NCBI GenBank assembly: GCA_016713275.1
Contig: JADJPL010000001.1
Coordinates: 434,001-498,000, forward strand
Origin: Haliscomenobacter sp.
GTDB lineage: Bacteria > Bacteroidota > Bacteroidia > Chitinophagales > Saprospiraceae
Direction: 5' to 3'
Length of the DNA stretch: 64,000 nt
Part shown: positions 38,558 to 47,918 of the stretch, piece after piece
How positions within the stretch are numbered: the first letter of the stretch is position 1
Layout: each line of letters begins with the position of its first letter
The notes under the pieces: model-generated
Databases searched by the model: none
What the model was told of the DNA's origin: nothing
What the model saw: the letters and a program-made list of their open reading frames with translations, nothing else
Made by a program: the position numbers and the translations under genes

Positions 38558-38637
38558 TTACCGATATGTTTTGAGATAGGTTCCGGAAAGAGGGCTGTTT
38601 TTTTTAGACCAAGGGAGCGGCCGCCCTCTTGTCTGTT

Positions 38638-40977
38638 TTAGTTCGAGCTATTGGTTTTGGGTTCTCGCTTTGCCCGCTGCATGGGGTTTTCTTCCGCCGG
38701 CGCACCGCCTTGGCGGCTGCGGAAAAGCTCGAATCGATTCATTGGTTGTTTTGGAGGAAAGTAGTTGTTGGACATATCCACGTCGGCCGTTTCCAAATAG
38801 GGGTCCAGCGTTATTTGAACAACTTCCTTGTCGAGGGAGAAAATTTTGGAAGCCTCCTGGTTTTGGAGAAGCCAAACTTCTGCCGGTATCCGATATTCTT
38901 CGCTGCTTCCGTCCAGGAAGTCAAACTTAAGGAGGAGCGGCATGACTAACCCGCCCTTGTTGGTGAATTTGATCTCGTAAAAATTTTTTCCCTGGCTAAT
39001 GAACGCCTTTTCTTCTTCTGTCAAGGAGGAGAGGAATTTTTGATACTCGGCTTTATCCAGGGCAGTAACCTCCAAGGGGTCGTAAACGGTATAAAAATCC
39101 CGAAGGGAAAGGTCCTTTTCGTCTTGGGTCTGGGCAATCTCCCGTTCGTTTCGGGTACTTCCAATAGGTTTGGGCGCCTTTTCGAGCTCCTGGCGCGAGA
39201 TCGGTTTTTCGATTTCGGGATTTTTGGTATCCAGGCGGAACCACTTAACATCCTCTAAAGCGATATCGACATGGTCGGTGGTATAGAACCATCCCCGCCA
39301 GAACCAGTCCAGGTCCACGCCCGAAGCGTCCTCCATGGTCCGGAAGAAGTCGGCTGGAGCAGGGTGTTTAAACTTCCATCGGTTTGCATACACTTTGAAG
39401 GCATAGTCAAAGAGCTCCCTGCCCAGGATGGTTTCCCGGAGGATATTAAGCGCGGCGGTGGGTTTGCTATAGGCATTTGCGCCGAGGTTGGAGACGGACT
39501 CTGAATTGGACATGATCGGCTCCAACAGTTTTTTGTCCAGCTTCATATAGTCAACGATCAGGTTGGAGGGGCCCCGGCGGTGTGGATACGAACGTTCCCA
39601 TTGCTGTTCGGTCAGGTATTGTAAAAAGCTGTTGAGGCCTTCATCCATCCATGTCCATTGCCGTTCATCGGAATTGACGATCATAGGGAAAAAGTTATGG
39701 CCGACCTCGTGAATGACAACGCCGATCATTCCGTATTTGGTTCGCTCGGAATAGGTTCCGTCCTTTTCCGGGCGCCCTCCGTTGAAGCAGATCATCGGGT
39801 ATTCCATGCCAATCGCGTCGGAATGGATGGACCAGGCAACAGGGTAGGGGTAGTCGAAGGTGTAGTGGGAATACCATTTAAGTGTGTGGGCAACTACCTT
39901 GGTGGAGTATTGCTCCCAAAGTGGGTTGCCTTCTTTGGGATAAGCAGACATGGCCAGGACGACTTGCCCATTGTTCATAGGAACGCCCAGGGCATCCCAA
40001 ATAAATTTACGGGAGGAGGCAAAGGCAAAATCCCGAACATTTTCCGCTTTGAATTTCCAGGTTTTTTCGGTTTTGGATCGGGCGCTTTCCGCCGCTTTGG
40101 CTTCCTGGGCAGTGACGATGAAAACGGGCGTATTGCGTTCTTTCTTGGCTAGTTCGAATCGGGCTTGCTGCTCTTTGTTTAATACTTCTTTGGGGTTTTG
40201 GAGCACTCCGGTTGCGGCTACGACATGATCGGACGGGGCGGTGATGCTGACTTCGTAGTCGCCAAAAGGAAGGGTAAACTCGCCTTTGCCAAGAAACTGT
40301 TTATTCTGCCATCCTTCGATATCGTCGTAGACGCACATTCTTGGGAAGAATTGGGCTATGGTGTACAGGTAGTTGTCGTCGTCCTGGAAGTATTCATAAC
40401 CCGATCTGCCCCCGAGTTTAAGGCGGTTGTTGATGTTGTACCACCATTTGATTTTAAAAGAAAACGTCTGGCCTGGGCCAATTGGCGCTGGAGGATCGAC
40501 CCGCATCATGGTTTTTACGACGGTGTATTTAAGCGGTTTTCCAGCCAAGTCGTTGACGAAATCCAGTTTAAACCCGCCATCGAATGCGGGCGTCAGGTTT
40601 TTTAGTGAAGCAACAGACATCCTGCTTCCAATGGAGTTATTGGATATTTTGTACGTGTCGGAATCCTTGGCGCGCTGGTTTTGGTCCATTTGGAGCCAGA
40701 GGTATTCCAAAACATCCGGAGAGTTGTTGGTATAAGTGACCGTCTCTTCGCCGTAAATTCGCTGAGTGGAATCGTCGAGCCGTATGCTTATTTGGTAATC
40801 GGCTTTCTGTTGCCAATACGCTTTGCCTGGCCCTCCCGCTCCGGTGCGGACGCTGCTGGGAGTCGGAAGTTCTTCGTACAATTGCTTGAACTTGTCTGTT
40901 TTTTCCTGCGCATTCAAGGGTACGGTTAGTGCCAGGAGGAGGCATAGTAGCCAAAAGGAGCGATGTGGTTGCTTCAT
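38638..40977 (-). CDS. M1-family metallopeptidase
   Basis: A 779-residue exported peptidase. Signal peptide MKQPHRSFWLLCLLLALTVP ends before NAQ. An N-terminal beta domain (about 60-300) precedes the catalytic domain, with the zinc motif HEVGHNFFPMIVNSDERQ, a downstream WMDEGLNSFLQYLTE glutamate, and the substrate-binding GMEYPMICFNGG in the GxMEN position. Family members trim N-terminal residues from peptides. It probably acts in the periplasm. It is followed by a weak terminator-like structure and then the damaged mvaD. Confidence 0.92.
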   Translation of the reverse strand: MKQPHRSFWLLCLLLALTVPLNAQEKTDKFKQLYEELPTPSSVRTGAGGPGKAYWQQKADYQISIRLDDSTQRIYGEETVTYTNNSPDVLEYLWLQMDQNQRAKDSDTYKISNNSIGSRMSVASLKNLTPAFDGGFKLDFVNDLAGKPLKYTVVKTMMRVDPPAPIGPGQTFSFKIKWWYNINNRLKLGGRSGYEYFQDDDNYLYTIAQFFPRMCVYDDIEGWQNKQFLGKGEFTLPFGDYEVSITAPSDHVVAATGVLQNPKEVLNKEQQARFELAKKERNTPVFIVTAQEAKAAESARSKTEKTWKFKAENVRDFAFASSRKFIWDALGVPMNNGQVVLAMSAYPKEGNPLWEQYSTKVVAHTLKWYSHYTFDYPYPVAWSIHSDAIGMEYPMICFNGGRPEKDGTYSERTKYGMIGVVIHEVGHNFFPMIVNSDERQWTWMDEGLNSFLQYLTEQQWERSYPHRRGPSNLIVDYMKLDKKLLEPIMSNSESVSNLGANAYSKPTAALNILRETILGRELFDYAFKVYANRWKFKHPAPADFFRTMEDASGVDLDWFWRGWFYTTDHVDIALEDVKWFRLDTKNPEIEKPISRQELEKAPKPIGSTRNEREIAQTQDEKDLSLRDFYTVYDPLEVTALDKAEYQKFLSSLTEEEKAFISQGKNFYEIKFTNKGGLVMPLLLKFDFLDGSSEEYRIPAEVWLLQNQEASKIFSLDKEVVQITLDPYLETADVDMSNNYFPPKQPMNRFELFRSRQGGAPAEENPMQRAKREPKTNSSN

Positions 40978-41038
40978 GAGGATGGTGTTTGAAAAGTGAA
41001 CAATGCCGTTATTTTTCTTAAATATAGGAGGAATGGAT

Positions 41039-41080
41039 AAAAAAAGGGCAATGTTCCACGTGGAACATTGCCCTTTTTTT
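41039..41080. terminator. 42-bp perfect palindrome: thr-operon terminator containing a parS-like site
   Basis: Seven A, then GGGCAATG plus the 16-bp palindrome at 41052-41067, then its complement and seven T. It follows thrC by 16 bp, so it works as an intrinsic terminator for the leftward thr operon. Only four bases are available for a loop. Confidence 0.75.
41052..41067. promoter_or_regulatory. parS-like ParB-binding site 1
   Basis: TGTTCCACGTGGAACA, a perfect 16-bp palindrome matching parS as known in Pseudomonas and differing by two symmetric bases from the Bacillus form. It is at the centre of the terminator palindrome. Confidence 0.65.
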
Positions 41081-41095
41081 ATTGGTGTAGGCTGA

Positions 41096-42421
41096 TCATT
41101 TCTTATTTGTTTTGTCCAGGAGAAGCGATTTGAGCTCCAGGAAATCTGCTTTCAGGAAAGTGGACCGTTTGGCGATATGCTCCAGGGAGGCAAGTCTTTC
41201 CGGTATAGGGACACGAAATCCCAGGATGCGTTCAACGTCTGGAAGAAATTTGGAGGGGTGGGCTGTCTCGAGAACGATGCCTCTGGTGTTTGGATGTTCT
41301 TTTTGGTAGCGCTCCAACGCCAAATAGCCAACGGCGCCATGTGGGTCCATAGCGTAGTGGTAGTTGGAAAAGATCTCCCGCATGGCGTTTTCGGTTTCCT
41401 GGTCGGAAAACCCCTCGCCGCTAAGGGTTTGAGTGATCATGTTCCACGTGGAACGTTGGTTGGTTTCCGGAAAGAGGTCCAGCATTCTGGGGAAATTAGA
41501 GGGGTTGCCTACGTCCATGGCATTGGACAGGGTAGGGGTGGATGGGCGGGTAGAAAAAATTCCTGTGTGCAGGTATTTCGGGACAATGTCGTTGGCATTA
41601 GTTGCTGCAAGGAAGTGCTGTACAGGCAGCCCCATCTTTTTAGCCATCAACCCTGCGCTAAGATTGCCATAGTTTCCGCTGGGAACGCTGAAAACAATAG
41701 GCCCACCTGCTGCAGGCAATTGTTTGAATGCTTCGAAGTAGTAGAACATTTGGGGGATAAGCCGGGCAATGTTAATGGAGTTGGCAGAGCTGAGACGTAA
41801 ATGTTGCGTGAGCGCTTCGTCCAAAAACGCTTGTTTGACCATAGACTGGCAGTCGTCGAAGGTTCCGTCGATTTCCAGCGCGGTAATGTTGTGCCCCCAG
41901 GTAGTTAGTTGCTTTTCTTGTAAAGGACTCACTTTTTGGGAAGGGTACAAAATGACCACCTCGATTCCTGGGGTGCGAAAAAAACCGGCAGCAACGGCTC
42001 CTCCCGTGTCTCCCGAAGTAGCTACTAAAATGGTGAGCGGCTGCTCCTCCTCGCGGTTAAAGTAACCCATTAGCTGCGCCATAAACCGGGCCCCAAAATC
42101 CTTAAAGGCAAGGGAAGGGCCGTGGAAAAGTTCCAGCACGTATCGGTGTTCGTCCAGCCGGATCACCGGCGCAGGGAAATTGATGGAGTGGAGAACGATC
42201 GCTTCGAGGTCTTTACGCGGAATGGCGCCCTGGAAGAGCGATTCGGCAATAGCCAGGCTGATTTCCTGGAAGGAATACCTGCGCAAATCGCGGATAAAGT
42301 CAATCGGCAATTCAGGAATCCGGGCTGGCATGAAAAGCCCGTTATCGTCTGGAAGGCCTTTCATCACCGCTTCTTTTAGGGTGACCCGCAATGCAGGGTT
42401 TTTGGTACTGTATAGAAGCAT
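41096..42421 (-). CDS. thrC: Threonine synthase
   Basis: A 441-residue PLP enzyme converting O-phosphohomoserine to threonine. FHGPSLAFKDFGARFM contains the PLP lysine; ATSGDTGGAVAAGF and SVPSGNYGNLSAGLMAKKM are the phosphate-binding loops; the N-terminus (YSTKNPALRVTLKEAVMKGL) is typical of the longer bacterial type. It is the last gene of the leftward thrA-thrB-thrC operon, 28 bp after thrB. A parS-like 16-mer lies inside its frame at 41440-41455. Confidence 0.95.
   Translation of the reverse strand: MLLYSTKNPALRVTLKEAVMKGLPDDNGLFMPARIPELPIDFIRDLRRYSFQEISLAIAESLFQGAIPRKDLEAIVLHSINFPAPVIRLDEHRYVLELFHGPSLAFKDFGARFMAQLMGYFNREEEQPLTILVATSGDTGGAVAAGFFRTPGIEVVILYPSQKVSPLQEKQLTTWGHNITALEIDGTFDDCQSMVKQAFLDEALTQHLRLSSANSINIARLIPQMFYYFEAFKQLPAAGGPIVFSVPSGNYGNLSAGLMAKKMGLPVQHFLAATNANDIVPKYLHTGIFSTRPSTPTLSNAMDVGNPSNFPRMLDLFPETNQRSTWNMITQTLSGEGFSDQETENAMREIFSNYHYAMDPHGAVGYLALERYQKEHPNTRGIVLETAHPSKFLPDVERILGFRVPIPERLASLEHIAKRSTFLKADFLELKSLLLDKTNKK
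41440..41455. promoter_or_regulatory. parS-like ParB-binding site 2 (inside thrC)
   Basis: TGTTCCACGTGGAACG, one mismatch from site 1 at the last base, 388 bp away. parS sites commonly lie inside genes, and clusters within a few hundred bases are usual. The two were the only sequences of this kind I found in the window. Confidence 0.6.
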
Positions 42422-42449
42422 GTTCGAAGTGTTGTAGTCAATAGGGAGT

Positions 42450-43385
42450 TTACAAAAGCACGGCGCCTTCCTGGTTAATGGCCGAAAGGAATAAATGGTT
42501 TTTTATCCGGCTCTGGTCAAAAACCGCTTGCATTTGCTTCCCTGCCGCTTCGGCCGTCAAAGTATTGTCGCATAAAGCAAAAATAGAAGGTCCTGCCCCG
42601 GAAATGCTGCATCCAAGCGCGCCTGCACGCAACGCGGCCTCCTTGACCTCGTAAAAGTGAGGGATGAGCCGGGCGCGCTGAGGCTCAATGACGACGTCTT
42701 CCAACGAACGGCGGATTAGATCAAAATCAGTATTGTACAGCCCGACAATGAACCCGGCCAGGTTCCCGCTCTGGCGAATCAGCTGGTCCAAATTGACTTG
42801 CTTGCTCAAGATGCTCCGTGCTTCCCTGGTAAGGACTTCAACTTCCGGATAAATTACCGCCACATAGAGCCCTTTGGGCACATGCAGCCGATGCACGTCG
42901 AGATCAGCATTGCTTCGAATAAGCACAATCCCCCCCAGAAGGGAAGGTGCGACATTGTCTGCGTGATACGCGCCATCGGCTATTTGTTCGCCCAAAACGG
43001 CGAAAGGAAGCAGTTGCGGTTTTTCAAGGGGGCGGCCCAGCAGCTCGTTCACCGCCATAACGCCTGCCGCCGCGCTTGCCGCGCTGGACCCCAGCCCGCT
43101 CCCAAACGGCATTTTTTTATGGATTTCAAGAGCGATTCCACGTTCCGTCTCGCCTAAATATTCAAGCAGTTTTTTCGCGGCAAACCCTGCGGTGTTCCGG
43201 TCCAGATCGTAAGGGAGTTTTCCTCCCGCGCCGGTGATCTTGGTTATTTCAAGCCCAGGGCTGTCCTTGAAAGAAGCGATGATTTCGTCTCCCGGCTTTT
43301 CCAGCGCAAACCCCAGAATGTCATATCCCACCGCCACATTGGCTACGGAAGCCGGCGCAAATACTTTTATCCCTGATGAACCCAT
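42450..43385 (-). CDS. thrB: Homoserine kinase
   Basis: A 311-residue GHMP kinase phosphorylating homoserine. The start VFAPASVANVAVGYDILGFA, the ATP loop MPFGSGLGSSAASAAAG and the C-terminal GALGCSISGAGPSIFALC are diagnostic. It lies between thrA and thrC in the operon, with gaps of about 42 and 28 bp. Confidence 0.95.
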   Translation of the reverse strand: MGSSGIKVFAPASVANVAVGYDILGFALEKPGDEIIASFKDSPGLEITKITGAGGKLPYDLDRNTAGFAAKKLLEYLGETERGIALEIHKKMPFGSGLGSSAASAAAGVMAVNELLGRPLEKPQLLPFAVLGEQIADGAYHADNVAPSLLGGIVLIRSNADLDVHRLHVPKGLYVAVIYPEVEVLTREARSILSKQVNLDQLIRQSGNLAGFIVGLYNTDFDLIRRSLEDVVIEPQRARLIPHFYEVKEAALRAGALGCSISGAGPSIFALCDNTLTAEAAGKQMQAVFDQSRIKNHLFLSAINQEGAVLL

Positions 43386-43427
43386 ACCGAAAAATTGAGA
43401 ATTGGTGTTGTAGTGAACAGTCCGCCG

Positions 43428-45891
43428 CTAGCTTAAAAAATTTCCAATTTTGATCACCTCCGAAAATACACCGGCGGCAGTGACTTCTGCCCCGGCCCCT
43501 GGGCCCCTGACCACCAATGGCCGTTCTTTATAACGGGCTGTCGTGAAGACGATCATATTATCGCTGCCATCCAATTGGAAAAATGGATGACTGGAATGCA
43601 CTTCGACGAGGCTTATAGACGCTTCGGCGTGGTCGAGCGTCGCCGCCAACCTCAGCACGCACCCTTTTGAAGCGGCCTTAGCTAGTAGATCGTCAAAATA
43701 AGGATCCGCTTTTTCCAGTTCCTCAAAGAACGAATCCATGGTGTCCGCATTTACGCAGGCCTCGGGAAGCAGTGGTTGAACCATGACTTCGTCGGCCTCC
43801 AGGGGCTAGTCCCGTTTCGCGGGCTAAAATAATCAACTTCCTCCTCACGTCCAGGCCAAGCAAATCTTCCCGGGGGTCGGGCTCGGTATACCCACGCCGT
43901 TGAGCTTCTTTAACGATATCGCTGAATCGGACACCCGGCTTGAAGCTATTGAAGATAAAGGAAAGAGAACCTGAAAGCACGGCTTCAATTTTTTGAATCC
44001 GGTCTCCGCTCAGGATCAGGTCGTTTAGCGTTGAAATTATCGGAAGCCCCGCGCCGACATTGGTTTCATATTGGAACAAAACCCCGCGCTGCTTGGCAAT
44101 AGTCTTCAGCATCCGGTATTGATCAAAACTAGAAGAAGTGGCTATCTTATTGGGGGTTGAAATAGAAATGCTCGCTTCCAGGATGGATGCATAATGGCTG
44201 GCAATTTCCTGGCTGGCCGTATTGTCAACAAAAATCGTATTGGCCAGGTTAAGTCGTTTCATCCGGGCAATAAACGCTTCGAGATCCATGGGCAGTTCCG
44301 ATGCCTTGAGTTCATGCGACCAGCTATCCAACGGAATGCCTTTCTCCTGAAACAACATGTTTTTGCTGTTTGCCAGCCCGACTACTTTTATTTCCAGAGC
44401 TTGCTCGCGAAACAGGAACTCCTTTTGAGCCTGGATTTGCTGAAGCAACGTACTCCCAATCAGTCCAACCCCAATAATAAATAAATGCAGTTCGGCAGTG
44501 TCCGACAGGAAAAAGGCCTCGTGGAGTACATTGAGCGCTTTGGTTTCATCCTCCCGGTTTACGACCACGGAGATATTGAGCTCAGAAGATCCTTGGGCGA
44601 TGGCAACCACATTGACCCCGTTCTTGCCAAGCGCCTGAAATAGCCGCCCTGCAATGCCAGGCTGGTACCGCATGCGCTCCCCAATGACGGCAACGACAGA
44701 AAGGTTATCCTCTACCTTGACCGGTTCGATCAGTCCCCCATTTCGTTCCATGTCAAAAGCCTCCTCGACCGCTTTCTTCGCCTTGGGGGCAAGATCCGGC
44801 TGGACGGCAAAGCTGATCGAGTGTTCCGATGACCCCTGGGTAATAAGGATGACATTTACTTTAGCCTGTGCCAACGCCCCGAATAACCGGGCAGCCGTTC
44901 CTGGTACGCCAAAAAGCCCGCTGCCTTGAAGCGTAAGCAGTGCGATATGGTGAATGGAGGAAATTCCTTTAACCGGCGTCCCTTGGGCGCTCAAGTCAGC
45001 TTTCTCCGAAATGTGCGTTCCTGGGAATTCCGGATTAAATGTGTTTTTAATGATCAACGGAATCTGCTTATCCAACGCAGGCTGAATAGTTGGCGGATAA
45101 ATTACCTTCGCCCCAAAGTGCGACATTTCCATCGCTTCCGCATAGGTAAGGGTGGGGATGGTAAAGGCCTTCTGCACCTTCCGGGGGTCTGCTGTTAATA
45201 CCCCATCAACATCCGTCCAAATCTCAATACATTCGGCATTCAACCCGGCGCCAAGCAAGGCTGCAGTGTAGTCGGACCCGCCCCGGCCCAATGTGGTGGT
45301 TAAACCGCCTTTGGCAGAAGCAACAAACCCTGTAACTACCTGAATTTCAGTAAATTGTTCAAAATGGTCCTGGATGTTTTCATAGGTCATTTCCAGATCC
45401 ACTTTGGCATTACCGAAATTTTTGTCGGTTTTAATGATCTTTCTAGCATCGAGATATTGTGCGGGAAGCCCAATTTGCTGAAGCACGTGAGCGATAAGGA
45501 AGGCTGCATTGCGCTCTCCAAAACTGAGCACATAATCCATCGTCCGGGGGGAAACCTCCCGCACCAGGAAAATGCCATAGAGCAGGTTTTTTAAAACCTC
45601 GTGGTTGTTCTCCAGCTCAGGAAGCGCTTTTTGTAAAAAGGGTCCTTGCAAAAGGGTTTGGGCCGCATGAAAATGGCGTTGGCTAAACGCCTCAAAATGC
45701 GTGAAATAATTTTCATCTCCCCGTTCAGCCAACCGGCTCATGTGAATTAATGAATCGGTAATCCCTCCAAAAGCGGAAAAGACAACCGCAAATTCTATCC
45801 CTTGGGAATAATAGTCCCTTAAGATTTCAGCTACCATCAAGACACGGTCCGGCTGGGATACCGAGGAGCCTCCGAATTTCAATACTCTCAT
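43428..45891 (-). CDS. thrA: Bifunctional aspartokinase / homoserine dehydrogenase (frame interrupted)
   Basis: About 820 residues joined. Aspartokinase domain from MRVLKFGGSSVSQPDRV, with TTLGRGGSDYTAALLG and DVDGVLTADPRKV; two ACT domains (about 310-460, including ISSIHHIALLTLQGSGLFGV); then homoserine dehydrogenase with the NAD loop IIGVGLIGSTLLQQI and YETNVGAGLPIISTLNDLI. The frame breaks near residue 697 and resumes as MVQPLLPEACVNADTMDSF; removing one base from the G run 43802-43805 joins LALEADEVMVQPLL. It catalyses the first and third steps from aspartate to threonine and is likely feedback-controlled through the ACT domains. Confidence 0.92.
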
Positions 45892-45998
45892 GAGAATGAA
45901 GGGTTTTTGGAATCAATGTAAGATCGCTGAGTCCATTCGGTTAGGGGAGGAAGGATTCTTGAGGAATACCGGCCGGCGCCCCCAAGCATCGAGAAGCA

Positions 45999-46006
45999 CA
46001 AAGGTA
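45999..46006 (-). promoter_or_regulatory. -7 element for the thr operon
   Basis: TACCTTTG on the minus strand, about 108 bases upstream of the thrA ATG, leaving a leader of about 100 bases. I see no clear leader peptide or attenuator in it. Confidence 0.35.
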
Positions 46007-46154
46007 GTGGATTTCCTGAGTTAATAAGGGGCTTTGCCTAAATTCAGGGCTATTTCTGTTGGGCTGGGAATGCCCAGGTGCACTCGTTAGCTAAGAAGTT
46101 GCATCCCCTGTATACAAGCGGACGGAACAACCTATTGACCGGCAAGGCCTGCGG

Positions 46155-47222
46155 TTATTTTCTCGACCGGAATTCTTCCAGATTGGTTGAGATGCTGAAG
46201 TGGTTGATTCCTCCGGCAAGGTGGTAACTGCTTCGGCCATAATCAAGCCGAAACTTGCTTACCTTAATCCCGGCCCCAAAAGAAAAACCCGCTGCGCTCC
46301 CAAACCCTTGAACGCTTAATTCCTTTCTCAATCGGTGATCGTACGCCGCCCGCAAACGGAAATTCTCCCTTGCCCCGAGGAGCAATTCCCCGCTAAAGAC
46401 CAGGTGCCGGAAGAAATTATCTACCTGACGGCCGAATTTTCCAGGTTCTTTGGATTCCTCTCCGATGAACTGCGTTCCGGTTTCCTGATTGGGATCGTCG
46501 TATAACACATTCCACCGTTGCAGGTCCCTGTATACCAGGGAAAACCGAAAGGGCAGATAGCGCAATTGCTTCGAAAGTCCAAGCCGCATTTCGAACGGCA
46601 GCGGCTCGCGGAGGTCCGGGTTGCCGGAGTAGGTACTTAGTTGGGTTCCCAGGTGGGTAAGAACAACCCCGATAGCCAGGTTTCGGGAAGTGTCCTGGTA
46701 CAACATCCCGACATCCGTGGACAAACCAACGGATTGCAGGTCGGCGAGCGTGGAGGAAATGAAGCGGGCATTGGCGCCAATCTGTATCCGTTCATCCAGT
46801 GCGAACGCTCCCCCCAAAACGATGGCCGTTTCTTTTACTTTAAAAATTCCTAGTTCCTGAAAAAAAATATCGGTGGCCTCGATATCGCCGTGATGGATGT
46901 ACTTGACGCCAAGTTGGAATGTAGCCGGAAGATTTGGTAGATGATGGCTGTATGCGGCATAACCAAATTGGGATCCGCCCGTGAAAAAACAGTGATTAAA
47001 AGCAAGCTGGCGGTGCATTTTGGGGTTAAGCAGCGCTGGGTTGCCCAACCCCAGGTTGACGTCGTCGTCGGCCACGCTAAGTACGCTGCCTCCCAATGCG
47101 GCAATGCGCCCACTTGCGGGAAGGCCAAGGAAGGCGAATGCCGATCGCCCTCCAATGAGTTGGCTCCGCAAAGAAGGAGAAAAAGCCAGGAACAGAAAAG
47201 CCCAAATCGTAAGTCCTTTCAT
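46155..47222 (-). CDS. porQ: Type IX secretion system protein PorQ
   Basis: A 355-residue outer-membrane beta-barrel protein of the PorV/PorQ class. Signal peptide (MKGLTIWAFLFLAFSPSLRS) precedes FLGLPASGRIAALGGSVLSV and DDVNLGLGNPALLNPKMHRQ, the PorQ N-terminal signature, then a FadL-like barrel. PorQ works with PorU, PorV and PorZ in the attachment complex that cleaves and anchors T9SS cargo. The start at 47222 begins the signal peptide; the frame extends to 47288 over the neighbouring gene. The MORN-type lipoprotein gene is 23 bp upstream. Confidence 0.9.
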   Translation of the reverse strand: MKGLTIWAFLFLAFSPSLRSQLIGGRSAFAFLGLPASGRIAALGGSVLSVADDDVNLGLGNPALLNPKMHRQLAFNHCFFTGGSQFGYAAYSHHLPNLPATFQLGVKYIHHGDIEATDIFFQELGIFKVKETAIVLGGAFALDERIQIGANARFISSTLADLQSVGLSTDVGMLYQDTSRNLAIGVVLTHLGTQLSTYSGNPDLREPLPFEMRLGLSKQLRYLPFRFSLVYRDLQRWNVLYDDPNQETGTQFIGEESKEPGKFGRQVDNFFRHLVFSGELLLGARENFRLRAAYDHRLRKELSVQGFGSAAGFSFGAGIKVSKFRLDYGRSSYHLAGGINHFSISTNLEEFRSRK

Positions 47223-47244
47223 CCGGTGCGCTTGCTTTTGCAAA

Positions 47245-47889
47245 TTAGTTATTGGTCTTCCAAACGGTATGGCAAAGCCCATCTTCACAGTGCATGGTTT
47301 TGATATGCTTGCCGCTGGCGTCGTAAAATTTTAATTCCCCGTGTTCCTTATCCCCATTTCGGTAAAAGCCTTCGACCTGAAGGATTCCATTGGGATAGTA
47401 CTCGCGGAAAGGCCCATTTTCGAGATTATTGGAGAACGTGACTTCTTCCTTTTTCCCGCCTTCTTCGTAGTATGCAATCCAAAGCCCTTCCATGCGGTTG
47501 CTTCGGTAATTGCCTTGTTGAAAGAGCTTTCCATTCGGGTAAAATACCCGATAGGGGCCTTCGAACAAACCCTTTTGGTACGTTTCCACAATTTGGGTGT
47601 CTCCGTTTTCGAAGTACAAAATACGGATTTGATCGGGCTGGCCTTCGGAAAAATAAGCTTCTTCGCGCAATTGACCGCCGGGCGACCAACGCTTATACCC
47701 TCCTTCTCTTCGCCCAATTCCGGGCTCGACGGTATATTTTTCGAACTCCCCATGCTCGTTCGTTTCTTCGACCGTTTCCAGGTTTCTTTCCGGGCGTTCT
47801 GGATTCTGAGCAGGAGGCGTACCAGAGGGTTTACAGCCGGCCGTCCACCCAAGGAGCAAGACGGCCGGCAGCCAAAAGGAAATCTTCAT
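47245..47889 (-). CDS. MORN/YwqK-type repeat lipoprotein
   Basis: A 214-residue protein with a lipoprotein signal (MKISFWLPAVLLLGWTAGC, cleavage before Cys19) and a run of MORN-like repeats (GEFEKYTVEP, GGYKRWSPGGQLREEAYFSEG, GPYRVFYPNGKLFQQGNYRS in pieces, GPFREYYPNGILQVEGFYRN in pieces). Annotation pipelines often call this fold a YwqK-type antitoxin, but that name rests on weak evidence and no toxin is adjacent. It probably resides in the outer membrane. It may be co-transcribed with porQ. Confidence 0.85.
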   Translation of the reverse strand: MKISFWLPAVLLLGWTAGCKPSGTPPAQNPERPERNLETVEETNEHGEFEKYTVEPGIGRREGGYKRWSPGGQLREEAYFSEGQPDQIRILYFENGDTQIVETYQKGLFEGPYRVFYPNGKLFQQGNYRSNRMEGLWIAYYEEGGKKEEVTFSNNLENGPFREYYPNGILQVEGFYRNGDKEHGELKFYDASGKHIKTMHCEDGLCHTVWKTNN

Positions 47890-47918
47890 AAAGCAAAGGC
47901 TTTATCTCATAACGGATT

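Noticed and set aside
47245..47889. MORN-type protein as an antitoxin
   Set aside because: It is a lipoprotein with no toxin partner; the family name is not functional evidence.
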